From contig CP059255.1 in the NCBI GenBank assembly GCA_013693735.1, forward strand, positions 1,050,137-1,056,375: a stretch of DNA of 6,239 nt, in the 5' to 3' direction. Under the pieces are notes generated by a model. It saw nothing but the letters and a program-made list of their open reading frames with translations, ran no database searches and was not told the DNA's origin. Made by a program: the position numbers and the translations under genes. Below, piece after piece: positions 5,151 to 6,239 of this stretch (within the stretch, counting starts at the first letter, position 1; the number at the start of each line of letters is the position of its first letter). The stretch is from Rhodoblastus sp. (GTDB lineage Bacteria; Pseudomonadota; Alphaproteobacteria; Rhizobiales; Beijerinckiaceae).

Positions 5151-6239
5151 TTACGGGCCGTTCGCCCGCAAATCCAGCGTGAATTGACGCGCCGCCACGC
5201 CTGCGCCCGCGCCCTCCTCCTCGTCGGCGAAGGGGTTGGCCGCGCGCAGCGACGGATCGGCGAGGCCGGCGCGCGCCAGCAGCGTCGCGAAGCCGCGCGC
5301 GCCGACCGCCCGCAGCGCCGGGCCGGGCTCCGGCGGCGCCGAGGCGATCAAGCCGCACAGATTGGGCGCCATGCCGCCCTTGCGCGGCAGCGCGAAGACG
5401 ATGACGCGGTGCGCGCCGGCATGGCCCGGCCCCGACGCCGTCCACAGCCGCGCCTGCGTGCGCACCACCAGCGGCCGCCCGGCCTTGGCGGGCAGAAAGG
5501 CGAGACAGCCGTTCTGGCGCCAGTCGCGCGATGGGATGGCGATTTCGCCCACGGGATCGAGCAGGAAGACGGCGACGTCGAGATCGCTCTCGCCCTGATT
5601 GGCGATCGACAGCTTCAGCCCGTCGCAATGGCCGATCGCCTCGGCCTGCACGTCGGAGACGGCGCGCGCGACCGGCGCGAGCGGCGCGGCGCAGGCGCGG
5701 CGCGCATCGGCGAGGCGGGCGGGGTCCGTCTCGCGCGTGGCTTCGAGCGTCACGTCGAGCCCTGGCCTCGCGGCGCCTTCGGCCGCCGCGACGCCGGCGA
5801 GGCGGACCAGATTGGCGGCGCGCGCGAACCGCCAGAGGGCGTCGCGCAGGCCGGCGCGCCCGGCCTCGCCGGCGGGATAGGCGGGCGCGCGTCGCGTCTC
5901 GTCGCCGGGCGCGGCGAGCGCGGCGTCGCGCGACAGCAGGATGGTCTCGCCCGCGCGCGTCGCGACGAGGTCCGCGCCGCCCTCGACCAGATCGACCGGC
6001 AGGCCGGCGGCCGCCGCCGCGACGTCGGGCCGCGCCGCCTCGTCGGCCGCGACCGTCAGGCGAAAGCCGACGCCCGCGCTCTCGACCTGCGCCCACAGGC
6101 TCGCGGGCGCGCCGGGCGCGGCGAGGGCGCCGGCGCGGCTTTCGATCGGCCCGGCCTCGGCGACGAGCACCGAGCCGAGCGCATGGGCGTCGGCGGTCGG
6201 CCCGTCGAACAGCGCGAGGCGCGCGCCCGCGTCGATCCT
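5151..6239 (-). CDS. Paralog of the caspase protein's C-terminal half (5' end outside window)
   Basis: The frame is open from the window edge (6239) to a TAA at 5151, giving 362 visible residues; a GTG at 6170 is internal because the frame and the homology extend above it. It aligns with the post-caspase half of the 658-2861 protein throughout: IDAGARLALF with LDEGAVIALY, the GVGFRL region with GVALRL, and a C-terminal module CDGLKLSIANQGESDLDVAVF with CDRLTLTLENRGEEAVLPAVF. It ends in APNLCGLIAS, against LPNLCGLAAF. Four cysteines (codons at 5691, 5625, 5505 and 5355) match the four in that protein, with similar spacing. It is therefore likely the C-terminal part of a second exported caspase-family protein, but the catalytic domain and signal peptide are outside the window and not proven. 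It is intact with no frame breaks, is first in the visible operon, and its stop lies 28 bp before CHASE2. Confidence 0.72.
   Translation of the reverse strand, partial: RIDAGARLALFDGPTADAHALGSVLVAEAGPIESRAGALAAPGAPASLWAQVESAGVGFRLTVAADEAARPDVAAAAAGLPVDLVEGGADLVATRAGETILLSRDAALAAPGDETRRAPAYPAGEAGRAGLRDALWRFARAANLVRLAGVAAAEGAARPGLDVTLEATRETDPARLADARRACAAPLAPVARAVSDVQAEAIGHCDGLKLSIANQGESDLDVAVFLLDPVGEIAIPSRDWRQNGCLAFLPAKAGRPLVVRTQARLWTASGPGHAGAHRVIVFALPRKGGMAPNLCGLIASAPPEPGPALRAVGARGFATLLARAGLADPSLRAANPFADEEEGAGAGVAARQFTLDLRANGP

Noticed and set aside
3761..5182. A 473-codon plus-strand open frame opposite CHASE2, with others at 4132-5187 and 2964-3950
   Set aside because: These are antisense shadows with Arg/Ala-rich composition and no domain pattern. 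The opposite strand carries recognisable CHASE2 and FecR-like motifs.
1..6239. tRNA, rRNA, insertion sequence or attachment site
   Set aside because: I saw no transposase or integrase motifs, no terminal inverted repeats with target duplications, and no RNA gene signatures. The only non-coding gaps are 36 bp and 28 bp.

Overview
The window is very GC-rich, with strong G/C preference at third codon positions. Together with the protein types (stand-alone CHASE2, exported FecR-like and caspase-family proteins, a TIR protein), this suggests an alphaproteobacterium, perhaps in the Hyphomicrobiales/methanotroph group. That placement is an impression from composition and architecture. No taxonomic marker is present.

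Layout. On the plus strand, bases 1-621 hold the C-terminal part of a TIR-domain protein: the last TIR helix, an Ala/Pro linker and a separate C-terminal domain of about 145 residues. It converges, across a 36-bp gap containing an 8-bp GC stem-loop, with a minus-strand operon that fills the rest of the window. Read in its own direction, the operon is: (1) the C-terminal 362 residues of a protein paralogous to the non-catalytic half of the caspase protein below (6239-5151, start outside the window); (2) a stand-alone CHASE2 membrane protein (5122-3746); (3) an exported FecR-like protein (3746-2858); (4) an exported caspase-family (peptidase C14 type) protein with an intact His/Cys dyad and a four-cysteine C-terminal module (2861-658). 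Genes 2/3 and 3/4 are joined by overlapping stop/start codons (TGATG and TTGA), which points to translational coupling.

The three downstream operon genes do not read cleanly as given. I find six single-base frame breaks: two in CHASE2, one near the end of the FecR-like gene and three in the caspase gene. Correcting one base at each gives three reading frames that are exact multiples of three and keep family motifs on both sides. The flanking paralog and TIR genes read straight through. Consensus errors or very recent decay are the likely explanations. The 1216-codon minus-strand frame spanning 658-4308 is a composite of true segments and out-of-frame GC-rich sequence, not a real giant protein.

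How the parts may work together (inference): CHASE2 domains are extracytoplasmic sensors, and both the FecR-like protein and the caspase carry signal peptides. The operon therefore looks like an envelope module in which a membrane-anchored sensor, a FecR-like partner and one or two caspase-type proteins share the periplasm. The CHASE2 protein has no cytoplasmic output domain, so its partner is probably a protein, plausibly its operon neighbours. The TIR protein is expected to be cytoplasmic and is transcribed separately; a link between it and the caspase operon is only positional.
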